Shown: positions 32,722-43,715, counted from the first letter of the stretch. The stretch: 64,000 bases of DNA from Desulfobacteraceae bacterium Eth-SRB1 (GCA_004193555.1 RPGP01000040.1:501127-565126); one strand, 5' to 3'. Translations and numbers: made by a program. Notes: generated by a model not told the origin, from the sequence alone.

Positions 32722-34942
32722 AACTCAACCTGTTCTCTTCGAGATCGATAGAAACCTTGCCGCCTTTTTCAAGCCGGCCAAAAAGAATCTGTTCGGAAAG
32801 TATATCCTTTATTTCTGTCTGCAACAATCTGGAAAGCGGCCTTGCTCCATATTGCGGATCATATCCTTTTTTTGCCAGCCATGTCCTGGCTCTGGAAGAA
32901 ATGGCTAAAAAAACCTTTTTGGCGGCAAGCTGCTCGTTAATCTCGGCCATGAATTTATCAACAACCTTTTTCATAATTTCAGGCGTTAATGAATTAAAAT
33001 GAATTATTCCGTCAAGACGATTCCTGAATTCCGGGTTGAAAAATTTTTCAACCGCCTTTCTGCCTTTGGATTCATCATCAAACTCCGATTCGCCAAAACC
33101 GATTGTCTTAACACCCATCTCCCTCGTGCCGACATTTGAAGTCATGATAATAATTACTTTTCTGAAATCGGCCTTTTTCCCGCTATTATCTGTCAGGGTC
33201 GCGTGGTCAAGAACCTGGAGTAATATATTATACATATCCTGATGAGCCTTCTCAATTTCATCAAGAAGTAAAACGCTGTAGGGATGCTTCCTTATACCGT
33301 CTGTGAGAAGTCCTCCCTGTTCAAAACCCACATAACCAGGAGGAGCGCCTATAAGCCTGGCAACAGCATGCTTTTCCATGTATTCACTCATGTCAAAACG
33401 TAAAAACCGGACACCGAGAACCTTTGCGACCTGTTTGGCTGTTTCTGTTTTTCCAACACCGGTAGGACCTGTAAACATAAACGATCCAATAGGATTGTCA
33501 GGAACGCCAAGGCCTGCGCGAGAACGTTTTATTGAAGTGGCAAGGGATTTAATGGCGGCATCCTGCCCGAAAACCACCTGTTTCAACCTGTCTTCAAGAT
33601 TCTCTAATGTTGCCTTATCAGATGTCGACACACTCATGGCCGGCACTTTCGCCATTTTGGCAACAATTTTTTCAATATCAGACGGATTGATCCTTTTTCG
33701 CCTGGAATGGCCGGAAAGCCTCACAAACGCCCCTGCCTCGTCTATCACATCTATTGCCTTGTCCGGCAGAAAACGGTCATTAATATATTTGGCAGACAAC
33801 TCAGCAGCGGCTTTAAGAGCCTGGTCTGTATAAAGAATGCCGTGGTGCTGCTCATAAACGGATCTCAGGCCTTTTAATATTTTACAGGTTTCTGAAACAG
33901 TCGGCTCTGCAATTTCAACCTTCTCAAAACGTCGGGATAAGGCGCGGTCTTTTTCAAAATGATTCTTGAACTCCTCATAAGTTGTAGAGCCGATGCAGCG
34001 CAGCTCACCTGTTACAAGAGCCGGTTTCAATATATTTGACGCATCCATGGAACCGCTGCTTGTGGCCCCGGCCCCGACAATAGTATGAATCTCATCAATA
34101 AATAAAATGGCGTTCTTTTTCTTCTTCAGCGCCGCGAGAACCCCCTTTAAACGCTGCTCAAAGTCGCCGCGGAACTTAGTTCCGGCCAGAAGTCCCCCAA
34201 GATCTAATGAAAAAATACTGACATCTTTGAGCAGGTCAGGAACAGAACCCTCATGTACCTTTATAGCCAGCCCCTCAACCATTGCGGTTTTTCCAACGCC
34301 CGGTTCTCCTACATATACAGGATTGTTCTTCCGTCTTCTACAGAGAACCTGAACGGTGCGTTCGAGTTCAAGTTCACGGCCGATAAGTGGATCTAACTTC
34401 CCGAGGGAGGCGCTTTTTACAAGATCTATCGTAAAAGCCTCAAGGGGATCTATCTTTTTCTTTTCCCTCTTGCCGGTTTTGACAAATCCGCCGGGTTTGT
34501 CCTGAAAAGGCGCGCTGTAAATATCATGGGAAATATAACTTAAAACATCAAGACGTGTAATCCCTTCTTTTGTCAGGAAATATGCGGCATGGGAATCCTT
34601 TTCCTGAAAAATGGAAGCCAGCATGTCTCCAACAGCAACCTCCTGCTTATCTGCTGAACGCACGTGATTAACCGCTCTCTGGATTATTCTTTGAAAGCCG
34701 TTTGTCTGCTGGAGCACATATTCTGTTCCTTCGGAAATGCTTTTCAACTGCTTGCTGAAAAACTTCTCAAGTGAATTGTTCAGGTTTTCGATGCTGCCGC
34801 CGCAACTCTCAATAATTTCAGCGCCGGCGCTATCGTACAAAATAGCAAAAAGAACATGTTCTACACATACATATTCATGACGCCTTGCCTTGGCTTCTCT
34901 GATCGCAAAACCGAGAGTTGCGCTTAGTTCTTTACTTATCAT
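32711..34942 (-). CDS. clpA: ATP-dependent Clp protease ATPase subunit ClpA
   Basis: 743 aa. N-terminal Clp_N repeat domain (about 1-145) for ClpS docking. First AAA+ domain: Walker A GEPGVGKTAMVEGLA, Walker B ILFIDEIHTIVGAGA. Second AAA+ domain: GPTGVGKTETAKQVA and VLLLDEIEKAH, with sensor NRLDGIIHF. The C-terminal D2-small domain ends in ARPLSRLLQTEIKD. It unfolds substrates for ClpP, which is not in the window. It lies 3 bp after clpS. Confidence 0.97.
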   Translation of the reverse strand: MISKELSATLGFAIREAKARRHEYVCVEHVLFAILYDSAGAEIIESCGGSIENLNNSLEKFFSKQLKSISEGTEYVLQQTNGFQRIIQRAVNHVRSADKQEVAVGDMLASIFQEKDSHAAYFLTKEGITRLDVLSYISHDIYSAPFQDKPGGFVKTGKREKKKIDPLEAFTIDLVKSASLGKLDPLIGRELELERTVQVLCRRRKNNPVYVGEPGVGKTAMVEGLAIKVHEGSVPDLLKDVSIFSLDLGGLLAGTKFRGDFEQRLKGVLAALKKKKNAILFIDEIHTIVGAGATSSGSMDASNILKPALVTGELRCIGSTTYEEFKNHFEKDRALSRRFEKVEIAEPTVSETCKILKGLRSVYEQHHGILYTDQALKAAAELSAKYINDRFLPDKAIDVIDEAGAFVRLSGHSRRKRINPSDIEKIVAKMAKVPAMSVSTSDKATLENLEDRLKQVVFGQDAAIKSLATSIKRSRAGLGVPDNPIGSFMFTGPTGVGKTETAKQVAKVLGVRFLRFDMSEYMEKHAVARLIGAPPGYVGFEQGGLLTDGIRKHPYSVLLLDEIEKAHQDMYNILLQVLDHATLTDNSGKKADFRKVIIIMTSNVGTREMGVKTIGFGESEFDDESKGRKAVEKFFNPEFRNRLDGIIHFNSLTPEIMKKVVDKFMAEINEQLAAKKVFLAISSRARTWLAKKGYDPQYGARPLSRLLQTEIKDILSEQILFGRLEKGGKVSIDLEENRLSFVY

Positions 34943-34945
34943 AGC

Positions 34946-35260
34946 CTAATCTCTCTCCATGGAACATTTAAGCGGAAAACCATTTCCCCTTGCCAGCGTC
35001 TCAACCGTACCAACCTTTGTTTCAGCAACATCATATATATAAACACCGCAAAGTCCGATCTCTTCCCTGTGGACTTTCAGCATAATATTTATAGCATCTT
35101 CAAGCGGTTTATTAAATACCGATACAAGGATTTCAACAACAAACTCCATAGAGGTATAATCATCATTATGAATCAACACCCTGTACATGGATGGCTCTTT
35201 GATCTCATCCAGGGTTTCTGAAAATACGCTTTCATCTGCTTCAGAACTGCATTTACCCAT
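34946..35260 (-). CDS. clpS: ClpS adaptor
   Basis: 104 aa. EPSMYRVLIHNDDYTSMEFV is the N-degron-binding signature, with the Asn-Asp pair of the pocket. The rest (VLVSVFNKPLEDAINIMLKV, HREEIGLCGVYIYDVAETKV) matches the family. It delivers N-end-rule substrates to ClpA. Confidence 0.96.
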   Translation of the reverse strand: MGKCSSEADESVFSETLDEIKEPSMYRVLIHNDDYTSMEFVVEILVSVFNKPLEDAINIMLKVHREEIGLCGVYIYDVAETKVGTVETLARGNGFPLKCSMERD

Positions 35261-35321
35261 AGCTTTGTACTGGCTGGTTTTAAACCCGCCTCTATCCTCT
35301 TTCTAACTTCCAATCCCTGAA

Positions 35322-35520
35322 TTGGGCAGGCACGGGGACCAGCCCCTACCTCCGACCTCCGACCTCCGACCTCCTAACCTTCTAACCTTCTAACCTTCTA
35401 ACCTTCTTTTTCTTCCGACTTCTAACCTTCTGACCTTCTTTTTCTTCCGACTTCTAACCTTCTAACCTTCTTTTTCTTCCGACCTCTGACCTCTGACCCC
35501 TGACTTCTGTTGTCTATCCT
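35322..35520. repeat. tandem repeats (CCGACCT heptads and CTAACCTT octads)
   Basis: Contains TGAATTGGGCAGGCACGGGG, an inverted copy of the block near 11000, then CCTCCGACCTCCGACC heptads and several runs of TAACCTTC units separated by TTTTTCTTCCGAC. It is the opposite-strand counterpart of the GAGGTCGGA arrays elsewhere. It lies between secA and clpS. Confidence 0.85.
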
Positions 35521-35529
35521 CCCTGCTCC

Positions 35530-38052
35530 CTATCTTCCGCAGCATTTTTTATATTTCTTTCCGCTTCCACATGGGCACGGGCTGTTTCTACCAATCTTTT
35601 TTTCAGCTCGCTTGACCGGTTTTTTCTTTACATCATCCCCGCTTGAAAATACAAGTTTCTGCTCCTCCGGCCGCCTTAAATCATCTATACTTTCAGGCTC
35701 TGTTATCTGAATTCTGAACAAGATCCCAACAGTCTCTTTCTTAATCCTGGAGATCATGTCCTGAAACATCTCAAATCCTTCTTTTTTATAAACAATCAGA
35801 GGATCCTGTTGAGCATAGCCTCTTAAGCCAATGCCCTCTTTCAGATGATCCATGCTAAGGAGGTGATCCTTCCACAGGTTGTCCACAGTCTGCAACACGA
35901 CAACCCTCTCCAGATTCCTGAAATCTTCAGCCCCTATCTGAGCCTCCCTTTTATCATATACGCTGGTGGCTGCGTCTGAAATCAACTGAGCCAGTCCCTC
36001 CCTGGTCAATCCATCCAATGTATCATCATCAATCTTATTAAGAAAAAAGTTGAACTGTTTAAACACAGATTCATTAATCCCTTCCATATCCCATTCTTCA
36101 GGCAAAGTCTTTTCATCCGCAAAAATATCTGCAATATTTTCGGCCTGTTCGCAAATCATATCCAAAATGGAATTCTTCAGGTTTTTCCCTTCAAGGGCTT
36201 CACGGCGCTGCCTGTATATAACCTCCCTCTGCTGGTTCATAACATCATCATATTCTATAAGCTGCTTCCGAATATCAAAGTTGTGTCCCTCAACCTTTGC
36301 CTGCGCATTTTCAATTGCCCTGCTGATCAGGTTATGTTCAATAGGCTCCCCCTCTTCCATGCCCAGTTTTTCCATAATCCCTGTCATCCGCTCTCCGCCG
36401 AATATCCGCAAAAGGTCGTCCTCAAGTGAAAGATAAAAACGGGATGATCCAGGGTCTCCCTGTCTTCCGGACCGGCCTCTGAGCTGGTTGTCGATACGCC
36501 TGCTTTCATGTCTTTCCGTGCCGATTATATGGAGTCCTCCAAGTTCAGTTACACTCTCGCCAAGAACTATGTCGGTTCCTCGGCCGGCCATGTTGGTCGA
36601 AATAGTAACCGACCCTCTCTGGCCTGCCATGGTAATAATCTCGGCCTCCTTTTCATGGTTTTTTGCATTGAGCACTGTATGTTTGATGCCTTTCTTTTTC
36701 AATTTTTTGCTGAAATCTTCCGAAACATCAATGGAAATTGTACCCACCAGTACCGGCTGCCCTTTTTCATTCAGTTCTATTATCTCATTCATCACTGCTT
36801 CAAATTTTTCTTTCCTGGTCTTGTATATAACATCCGGAAAATCGGTCCTTATCATGGGCTGGTTTGTGGGCACAACAACCACATCAAGATTATAAATCTT
36901 TTTAAATTCAGACGCTTCAGTATCAGCCGTGCCCGTCATCCCTGCAAGTTTATTATACATTCGAAAATAATTTTGAAAGGTGACCGTGGCAAGTGTCTGA
37001 TTCTCGTTTTCTATCTTTACGCCTTCCTTCGCTTCCAGCGCCTGGTGCAATCCTTCACTGTAACGACGTCCCGGCATCAAACGGCCTGTAAATTCATCTA
37101 CGATAATCACCTCTCCATCCTTGACAATATAGTCGACATCTCTCTTGAAAAGGGTATGGGCTTTTAAAGCCTGATTAGTATGATGGAGAAGTTCTATACA
37201 TTTAGGGTCATACAGGTTGTCGACCTTAAGCGCCTTTTCAGCTTTTGCCGTTCCCTCATCGGTCAGAACCGCTGTTCTGGCCTTCTCATCAATTTTATAA
37301 TCTTCTTCACGCGTAAGTTTCGGTATTATCCTATTGATCTGGTAATAAAGATCGGTCGATTTTTCGGCTGGACCGGATATGATAAGCGGTGTTCTTGCCT
37401 CATCAATCAATATACTGTCCACCTCATCTACTATCGCAAAGTTGAGTTCACGCTGGACAATTGAGCTCTTGTCAAATTTCATGTTATCTCGTAAATAGTC
37501 AAAGCCGAACTCATTATTTGTTCCATAAGTAATATCTGCGTTATAAGCCTTTTTGTGCTCTGCGTCATCCATGCCATGCAGTAGGCTGTCGACCGAAAGA
37601 CCAAGAAAATTATAAATTTGCCCCATCCATTCAGTATCACGCCTTGCGAGGTAGTCATTCACCGTAACAATATGCGCTCCTCTGCCTGAAAGAGCATTTA
37701 AATATACCGGAAGTGTGGCTGCTAAAGTTTTCCCCTCACCTGTTTTCATCTCAGCAATCTTGCCGCTGTGAAGAACCATCCCGCCAATAAGCTGCGCATC
37801 AAAATGCCGCATTTTGAGTGTGCGCACCGATGCTTCTCTGACCGTTGCAAAGGCTTCCGGCAAAATATCTTCAAGGGACTCGCCTTTTTCAATGCGTTCT
37901 TTGAACAATAAGGTCTGGCCTTCAAGTTGTTCATCGCTCATTGCCTGCATGGCCGGCTCCAGGGAGTTAATCCTTTCGACTATGGGTTGAAACTTTTTCA
38001 ACTCCCGTTCGTTTTTACTTCCAAAAACCTTTGTTAAAAAACTGAAAACCAT
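35530..38052 (-). CDS. secA: Preprotein translocase ATPase SecA
   Basis: 840 aa. NBD1 has Walker [19 protein letters not shown] and Walker [21 protein letters not shown]2 has [13 protein letters not shown] and [20 protein letters not shown]. The C terminus carries the SecB/zinc-binding motif [19 protein letters not shown]. It drives export through SecYEG. The gene stands alone between repeat blocks. Confidence 0.98.
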   Translation of the reverse strand: MVFSFLTKVFGSKNERELKKFQPIVERINSLEPAMQAMSDEQLEGQTLLFKERIEKGESLEDILPEAFATVREASVRTLKMRHFDAQLIGGMVLHSGKIAEMKTGEGKTLAATLPVYLNALSGRGAHIVTVNDYLARRDTEWMGQIYNFLGLSVDSLLHGMDDAEHKKAYNADITYGTNNEFGFDYLRDNMKFDKSSIVQRELNFAIVDEVDSILIDEARTPLIISGPAEKSTDLYYQINRIIPKLTREEDYKIDEKARTAVLTDEGTAKAEKALKVDNLYDPKCIELLHHTNQALKAHTLFKRDVDYIVKDGEVIIVDEFTGRLMPGRRYSEGLHQALEAKEGVKIENENQTLATVTFQNYFRMYNKLAGMTGTADTEASEFKKIYNLDVVVVPTNQPMIRTDFPDVIYKTRKEKFEAVMNEIIELNEKGQPVLVGTISIDVSEDFSKKLKKKGIKHTVLNAKNHEKEAEIITMAGQRGSVTISTNMAGRGTDIVLGESVTELGGLHIIGTERHESRRIDNQLRGRSGRQGDPGSSRFYLSLEDDLLRIFGGERMTGIMEKLGMEEGEPIEHNLISRAIENAQAKVEGHNFDIRKQLIEYDDVMNQQREVIYRQRREALEGKNLKNSILDMICEQAENIADIFADEKTLPEEWDMEGINESVFKQFNFFLNKIDDDTLDGLTREGLAQLISDAATSVYDKREAQIGAEDFRNLERVVVLQTVDNLWKDHLLSMDHLKEGIGLRGYAQQDPLIVYKKEGFEMFQDMISRIKKETVGILFRIQITEPESIDDLRRPEEQKLVFSSGDDVKKKPVKRAEKKIGRNSPCPCGSGKKYKKCCGR

Positions 38053-38333
38053 ATTACGATTATTCCTCTTTGGTAATTATGATAATCGGCAACCTGTAGC
38101 CTGGGTGGTAAAAAGGCGCCATCATCATACAGCCTATTTTTATTCCGCTGGATCACATTGCAGGAAAATTTTAGATTGCGGATTGCGGATTTGTTGTTTC
38201 GCCTAAAGCCTGAAATCAAATATTTACAAAAATATGATTTCAAAAAGGCAGAACCCAACAAATCATTATTTTGGCTTTTCGTTCAAATATCGATTAAGAA
38301 TACAACAAGGAAAGAAAAAGTGCAAAAGAATAT

Positions 38334-39260
38334 TTAGTTGAGGATATATCTTTCAGGATTCACGGGAATTCCGTTAAGACGAACCTCATAATGAAGATGG
38401 GGGCCTGTGCTTCGTCCTGTATTACCGACCAGCGCAATGGTATCTCCCCTCTTTACAGACTCGCCACATTTTTTTAATGTTTTTTCAAGGTGGGCATATC
38501 TGGTAACCATTCCATGGCCATGATCAATTACAATCAACCTGCCCATTAAGCCTTTAACCCCGGCAAATGTTACAATTCCATCAGCCGTCGCAATTATAGA
38601 CGTACCTTTTCTGGTAGCGATATCAAGCCCTCTATGAAATTCGCGAAGACCTGTAAACGGGGATTTACGGTACCCGAATCTGGATGATGTCCATCCCTTT
38701 ACCGGGCGGATTGCGGGAGTAGAAGCCAGAAGGTTGCGTTGATCTTCAAGATGTTTCAATAAAGACTCAAACCCTTCCTCTTGAACTGTTGATGCAACCT
38801 TAAACTGCTTTGTATGCTCATGCATCTCTCGCAGCAGGCTGTTATGTTTTTCTGTAAGGGGAACATTTGTGTCAAGATCTTCCGGTATTGACCCGCCAAC
38901 GCCGAAAAGACTGTCCTGGTCATCGTTTTTTTCAATATTAGCAATAATTCGTATCTTCTTTTCAAAACTATTTAATTCAACCAGTTTTGTCTTTAAATAA
39001 TTTATCTCATCCGCAAACTTATTAATCTGTTTGCGCTGATTAGCGATTTCATTCGTTCGACTTACAATATCGCTCTCAATACCTCTGATATTTATTAATG
39101 TTTTTTTAACATTATAATAATCACAAACAACAAAACTAAAAAATATCATGCAGGCTGAAGCAAAAATGCCCAAAAATCCTAAAAAAGACTTTGAAACAGT
39201 TTTCTGCTTAACAGGAGAACCTGAAGCGCCCAATATGAAAAAAGTTATTTTTCTCCGCAT
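38334..39260 (-). CDS. M23-family (LytM) metallopeptidase, membrane-anchored
   Basis: 308 aa. One N-terminal membrane helix (FLGFLGIFASACMIFFSFVV, about 28-47), then a coiled coil (about 50-110) and a C-terminal LytM domain. Zinc ligands lie in EFHRGLDIATRKG (H and D) and in GPHLHYEVRLNG (HxH). It cleaves peptidoglycan cross-links, or activates amidases if inactive; all expected ligands are present, so activity is likely. It lies next to secA but 280 bp away. Confidence 0.92.
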   Translation of the reverse strand: MRRKITFFILGASGSPVKQKTVSKSFLGFLGIFASACMIFFSFVVCDYYNVKKTLINIRGIESDIVSRTNEIANQRKQINKFADEINYLKTKLVELNSFEKKIRIIANIEKNDDQDSLFGVGGSIPEDLDTNVPLTEKHNSLLREMHEHTKQFKVASTVQEEGFESLLKHLEDQRNLLASTPAIRPVKGWTSSRFGYRKSPFTGLREFHRGLDIATRKGTSIIATADGIVTFAGVKGLMGRLIVIDHGHGMVTRYAHLEKTLKKCGESVKRGDTIALVGNTGRSTGPHLHYEVRLNGIPVNPERYILN

Positions 39261-39388
39261 AATTAACTACCTTAAAAATTTATGATAATTATTGATAAAT
39301 TCGATTTTTTTACGAATTCATCAGATGTTAGGTGTCAACAACTTATTTTTTTGTTAGCATACACTTTATGCTGCTGTCAATACAGATT

Positions 39389-40636
39389 TTACATGGGCCA
39401 GTTTGGATTGATGATTGATGATTGCTCCGACTTCTGCTTACTGCCTACTGACCTCCTGCCCATGACACTTTGATGCAATCTCTTCCTTACTTTCCGGGTC
39501 TCGTATTTGTACCATGAACTGCCTAAAGTCTTTATCAAAAACAACCGGTATGTGTTGTACGCTAACACGCCAATTCTAAAAAATACCGCATTTGCATAGC
39601 TTTTTCCGCAAGGCATCCTTTCCATACCAAAACCGACCTTAAGGTCATTTATCCGTTTTTCAATGCTTTCGCTGCGCATATTATACCATTTCAATGTTTT
39701 TATAGCTGAGCCTTTTATATTTGTTGCAATTGCATTATACTTTACTTCAATATTTTCTTTTTCAAACATCTTCCTCTGATATGGCCTGCGTTCTACGATA
39801 AGCCGAAATGCTTCTTCTGCCGTGTTCGTGGAATGTGTTGTGCTGGCAATAGATCCATCCTTATAAGAACTCCATCTCGACTCCGGTATAGAATGTATTA
39901 CCCTTAAAACAGATTCATCAATATAACATCCTATAGCAAACCCGATATTCTCTTTTTTGCAAAAGTTTATAATATCTGCCTGGCAGGAAGCTCTGTCCGC
40001 TCTGAACCGTCCAACCCTTTTACCTCCCGGCATTTGTTTTATGCAGTGTTTAATAAACTCAAGATTTCCTTCACCTATCTGCACATCCCCTTCTCGAAAT
40101 TCATCACCTATCAGCAAACCGTTTTCCGCTAAGCAACCAAGTGCCGGAATATACCCCTTGAATCCTTTATATGTGATCTTTGCCGATTCCTTTTCCGCTT
40201 CAATAACCGTAGCCTCAATATCCAATGTATAGTTATTTATATTGACATATTTCAGGCAGCGCTTTATCAGCTTACTATTTGTCCGCTCAAGCCCTGATAA
40301 ACCTCCGGCATTTCCCACTTTTCTCAGCCATTCTCCGATTCTATCTGACGACGGCACCCTCTTCAAAGGCAATGTCTCTCGCAACCCTGCACAATCCCGG
40401 ATAATCCTTATATCTTCCAGGCTGCGGCCACCACCGCTTAGCATTAAAATCAATGGAAAAATATATTCGCTTGCTTTGTAACCCGCGCCGCTGCCGGGCT
40501 TCGGCAAATACCTGTCAACCCAATCGTTAACGCCCAGGCCGATGCAGAATTCACCTAACAGGGCAAGGTCGGCATGAAAAGGCGCTTTGTCTTTACCGGC
40601 TTCGAACTTGAAAGGAAGAGATGTTTGTCGTGTCAT
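39389..40636 (-). mobile_element. IS1380-family transposase, C-terminally altered
   Basis: 415 aa. MTRQTSLPFKFEAGKDKAPF, SGGGRSLEDIRIIRDC, YTLDIEATVIEAEKESA and NMRSESIEKRINDLKVGFGM fit IS1380 DDE transposases, with the acidic residue in LDIEATVIE and another in RFRADRAS. After KYETRKVRKRL the frame runs into a repeat (GGTCAGTAGGCAGTAAGCAG type), so the last 20 residues (GRRSVGSKQKSEQSSI) are not native and the true end is lost. Terminal inverted repeats could not be placed. Confidence 0.78.
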
Positions 40637-40902
40637 TTGGAATTAAATAGCGGAAACAGGGCCCGCTCTCCCGCTTTTGCAGTAGAATTAATACTTTTCA
40701 AACAGACTCTTAAAAACACTTAAACCGGAATATTTCATATATTTGCCTGTCCATTTCAAGGCATCATGAATAAAAAACTGTAATAAAAAAAGGAAGTTAT
40801 GGAATATATTAAAATATCAAACAACCACAGGAGTGTCAAGCTGATTGTGCCTGTTTGCGGGGAGCCAGAACTCAGCGATCGGGGGGGGCAAGGGTTTTAA
40901 AA

Positions 40903-41232
40903 TCAATCATTTTTTGAGCCGGATTTTACCCTGACATCATTTAAGTACTGATCCCATTCCATGGGAAGAAGCTGCTTTTTACTGTTGTTGCATTCTTTGC
41001 ATGATGGAACCAGGTTACCTTTTGTGCTCCTTCCTCCGCGGGCTATAGGAACAATATGGTCCATGGTCAGATCCTTTGGCGGGACAGAACGCCCGCAATA
41101 GTAGCATACTCCTTTTGCGCAGCGGCGTTTCCACCACTGGGATGCTCTGAGTTCTCTTGCCTTGCTCCGTTCCCTCTTTATGTCATTCTCTTCCAGATCG
41201 ATTGCAAATGGTTTCACAGGCTCTTTATCCAT
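40903..41232 (-). CDS. HNH endonuclease-domain protein
   Basis: 109 aa. The C-terminal HNH/zinc motif is CYYCGRSVPPKDLTMDHIVP, then GRSTKGNLVPSCKECNNSKK, with two CxxC zinc knuckles around the DH..N core. Its basic N terminus (KRERSKARELRASQWWKRRC) may bind DNA. It overlaps the ATP-grasp gene by 19 bp, suggesting cotranslation. Function is unknown; such small HNH proteins occur in housekeeping and mobile settings. Confidence 0.85.
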   Translation of the reverse strand: MDKEPVKPFAIDLEENDIKRERSKARELRASQWWKRRCAKGVCYYCGRSVPPKDLTMDHIVPIARGGRSTKGNLVPSCKECNNSKKQLLPMEWDQYLNDVRVKSGSKND

Positions 41233-42044
41233 GCTCTTATTTCCGGAATTAGCAATTCATAATATTTTTCAGATCCACCCAGACCCTTCCTGCCAAAGAA
41301 ATAATTAATCTCTAAAAAAAGAGGTTTTATAATTTTCGCCTCTGATGAAAAGATAATATCAAAACCAGCCAGATTTATCCCTGTCTTCCCGCAAAATTCC
41401 CTGACCGAAGTTACAGCGGCCTCCTGCAGATCAGGATCAGAATCAAAATCTATAACAGCTCCTTTTGATAAGTTGGAACAAAAAGCTTCAGCGCTTTTCT
41501 GTACGCGCCAGTAGGAAATAAGCTTCCGATCTATAACAACAACCCTGAGGGTCCTGTTTTGAGAAGGAATATATTTCTGCAATAAAAATCCTGCCTGACC
41601 TGTGCTTTCATAGATAGCTGCTTTTCGCAAAACACTCTGAAACTCTTCAAGCGACTTTATTAAATAAACGGTCTCACCTTCTCCTCCCCAGTCAAACTTG
41701 AACACAAAGGGAAGATCAAAAGGAAATTGGCCTGAGAATTCTCCGTAATGATAAAAATAAGTTTCGGTCGAAGAAAATGTTTCGGTTTTCGGGTAAGCAA
41801 CAGCTTTTTTTTGAAACAGCTTAATCTGACCGATTTTACCAGGATAGTTAAATTTTGCATCATAATCAGGGAAGACATTTGCGCAGTTACCACGCGCCAT
41901 TTCGTACAGGGATTTATAGCAACCCTGGGGCAGGATTACCGCATCAGCGGCCTTTATAGCGGCAAGATCATCAGCATCAGGACTACGCCCGGCGCATATT
42001 ATATTCTTATCCGCTACAAAGCACGGATGAAATGACAAAATCAT
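41214..42044 (-). CDS. ATP-grasp domain protein
   Basis: 276 aa. A pre-ATP-grasp Rossmann part (SFHPCFVADKNIICAGRSPD) is followed by PFVFKFDWGGEGETVYLI (ATP lysine and glycine loop), FLLQKYIPSQNRTLRVVVID, and the metal ligands in PLFLEINYFFGRKGLGG (E and N). It resembles RimK/glutathione-synthetase-type ligases. It overlaps the end of era by a few bases. The substrate is unknown. Confidence 0.82.
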   Translation of the reverse strand: MILSFHPCFVADKNIICAGRSPDADDLAAIKAADAVILPQGCYKSLYEMARGNCANVFPDYDAKFNYPGKIGQIKLFQKKAVAYPKTETFSSTETYFYHYGEFSGQFPFDLPFVFKFDWGGEGETVYLIKSLEEFQSVLRKAAIYESTGQAGFLLQKYIPSQNRTLRVVVIDRKLISYWRVQKSAEAFCSNLSKGAVIDFDSDPDLQEAAVTSVREFCGKTGINLAGFDIIFSSEAKIIKPLFLEINYFFGRKGLGGSEKYYELLIPEIRAWIKSL

Positions 42045-42949
42045 CAGTAACCAAAAGTCCTCAGCGCCTTGGTGTCTTTGCTCCAGTCTTTTTGCACATG
42101 TACAAAAAGCTTCAGAAACACCTTGGCTCCAGCAATTCGTTCTATCTCTTTCCTGGCGCTTTCACCAATCTTTTTAAGCTTGGTCCCGCCTTTCCCGATT
42201 ATGATTCCTTTCTGGGATGCACGCTCAACATGAATAGTAGCATTGATTATTACAAGCGCTCCCTTCTTCTTTTTTGAAAATGAATCTATTGTAACTGCTG
42301 TGGAATAAGGTATTTCCTGGCCTGTAAGACGAAAAACTTTTTCCCGAATCATTTCTGCGGCAATAAACCGTTCCGGCATATCGGTTAAAGTATCTTCCGG
42401 GAATAAAGGCTGTCCCTCCGGCAAAAGTCTTTCCATAGACTCAAGAAGTTCTTCAACCTGGTCACCATGTTTTGCGGAAATCGGCACTACAGCATCAAAA
42501 GGATAGGCCTTTGCCCATTTATCTATTACAGCAAGGAGTACGGATTTGTTAACAAGATCTATTTTGTTAAGAGCAAGGATAACTCCCCTTTTCTTCTTCT
42601 TAAGCCTCTTTACAATAAAACTCTCAGACTCCGGATCCGGATTTGATACATCCACAAGAATAAGTGCTACATCAACATCGCCAAGGGCTGAAAGGGCTGT
42701 ATCCACGATCCTGATGTTTAACTTTGTTGTTGCCCTGTGTACGCCAGGCGTATCGATAAAAACTATCTGCGAGGACGGCCTGTGCACAACCCCGATTATC
42801 CGGTTGCGCGTGGTCTGTGGCTTTTGGGAAGTAATGGATATCTTTTCGCCAAGCACATGGTTTAAAAGGGTCGATTTGCCTGCATTTGGAGCGCCGACTA
42901 TTGCTGCAAATCCGGATTTAAACTCAGAACTCTTCTCATTTATATCCAT
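42044..42949 (-). CDS. era: GTPase Era
   Basis: 301 aa. G1 GAPNAGKSTLLN, G2 SQKPQTTRNR, G3 DTPG, G4 NKID, then a C-terminal KH domain (GIIIGKGGTKLKKIGESARK) that binds the 3' end of 16S rRNA. It acts in 30S assembly. It is followed by the ATP-grasp gene and preceded, after a hairpin, by engB. Confidence 0.97.
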   Translation of the reverse strand: MDINEKSSEFKSGFAAIVGAPNAGKSTLLNHVLGEKISITSQKPQTTRNRIIGVVHRPSSQIVFIDTPGVHRATTKLNIRIVDTALSALGDVDVALILVDVSNPDPESESFIVKRLKKKKRGVILALNKIDLVNKSVLLAVIDKWAKAYPFDAVVPISAKHGDQVEELLESMERLLPEGQPLFPEDTLTDMPERFIAAEMIREKVFRLTGQEIPYSTAVTIDSFSKKKKGALVIINATIHVERASQKGIIIGKGGTKLKKIGESARKEIERIAGAKVFLKLFVHVQKDWSKDTKALRTFGY

Positions 42950-42981
42950 CTATACTCCATACTACTCTTCTACTCATCTGC

Positions 42982-43021
42982 TTAGAAGCTGTTTCAAAAC
43001 GGGTTTTGAAATAGCTTCTAA
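42982..43021. terminator. near-perfect palindrome between engB and era
   Basis: TTAGAAGCTGTTTCAAAACG and GGTTTTGAAATAGCTTCTAA make a 40-bp hairpin with a tiny loop. It sits three bases after the engB stop and could attenuate transcription into era. Confidence 0.7.
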
Positions 43022-43023
43022 CA

Positions 43024-43602
43024 TCATAATAATTTCTCAACCGCATCCCAGACATAATCTTTTCCACGGCCTGTTTTCATAGAAAAAAGGATCAGACTAT
43101 CTTTATCCACATTAAGTATTTCTGCTATGGCAAGCCGCTGCTTTATCTGTTTTGTCTTTGGAAGTTTGTCGGTCTTTGTCAGTATCAGGATCGGCGGAAT
43201 ACCAAAACGGCTGAGCCAGGCAATAAATTCCAATTCTTCTATACCGGGTGTGCGCCGAATGTCCATGATCAGCACAACACCTTTTAATGTCTCCCTGGTC
43301 AAAAGGTATGTTTCAATCATAGGGCCCCAGCTTTTTTTTACAGATACCGGAACCTTTGCGTATCCATAGCCCGGAAGATCAACAAACGATATAATATTGT
43401 TTATGGCAAAAAAGTTAATCAGCCTGGTGCGCCCCGGTGTTGAGCTGGTTTTTACCAGACGTTTCCGGTTTAAGAGAGTATTAATCAGAGAGGATTTACC
43501 GACATTGGAACGCCCTGAAAAAGCTATTTCCGGCAAAACCGGAGGAGGATACTGGGACGGTTTAACAGCGCTTTTAACAAATTCGGCAGACTTTATTTTC
43601 AT
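43024..43602 (-). CDS. engB: Ribosome-biogenesis GTPase EngB/YsxC
   Basis: 192 aa. G1 GRSNVGKSSLINTLL, G2 SSTPGRTR, G3 DLPGYGYA, G4 LTKTDKL and the family-specific FSMKTGRGKDYVWDAVEKLL terminus. It acts in 50S assembly. It is separated from era by a palindrome. Confidence 0.96.
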   Translation of the reverse strand: MKIKSAEFVKSAVKPSQYPPPVLPEIAFSGRSNVGKSSLINTLLNRKRLVKTSSTPGRTRLINFFAINNIISFVDLPGYGYAKVPVSVKKSWGPMIETYLLTRETLKGVVLIMDIRRTPGIEELEFIAWLSRFGIPPILILTKTDKLPKTKQIKQRLAIAEILNVDKDSLILFSMKTGRGKDYVWDAVEKLL

Positions 43603-43625
43603 ATTAAATAAGAAGTGCCATTTTA

Positions 43626-43715
43626 ACCACAGAGATCACAGAGATCACAGAGTCCGCCAAAGTACGGTGGCGGATGATAAAAAATCTCAGTGTGCTCTGT
43701 GATCTCTGTGGTAAG
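43626..43715. terminator. hairpin repeat, CCACAGAGATCACAGAG type
   Basis: AACCACAGAGATCACAGAGA and, reversed, ACCACAGAGATCACAGAGCA form a long stem. It lies between the aminotransferase and engB. Variants of CACAGAG occur elsewhere in the window near gene ends. Confidence 0.7.

Noticed and set aside
35340-35520. CRISPR-like look of regularly spaced CTAACCTT repeats
   Set aside because: Units are 7-8 bp with no unique spacers; it is simple tandem repetition.
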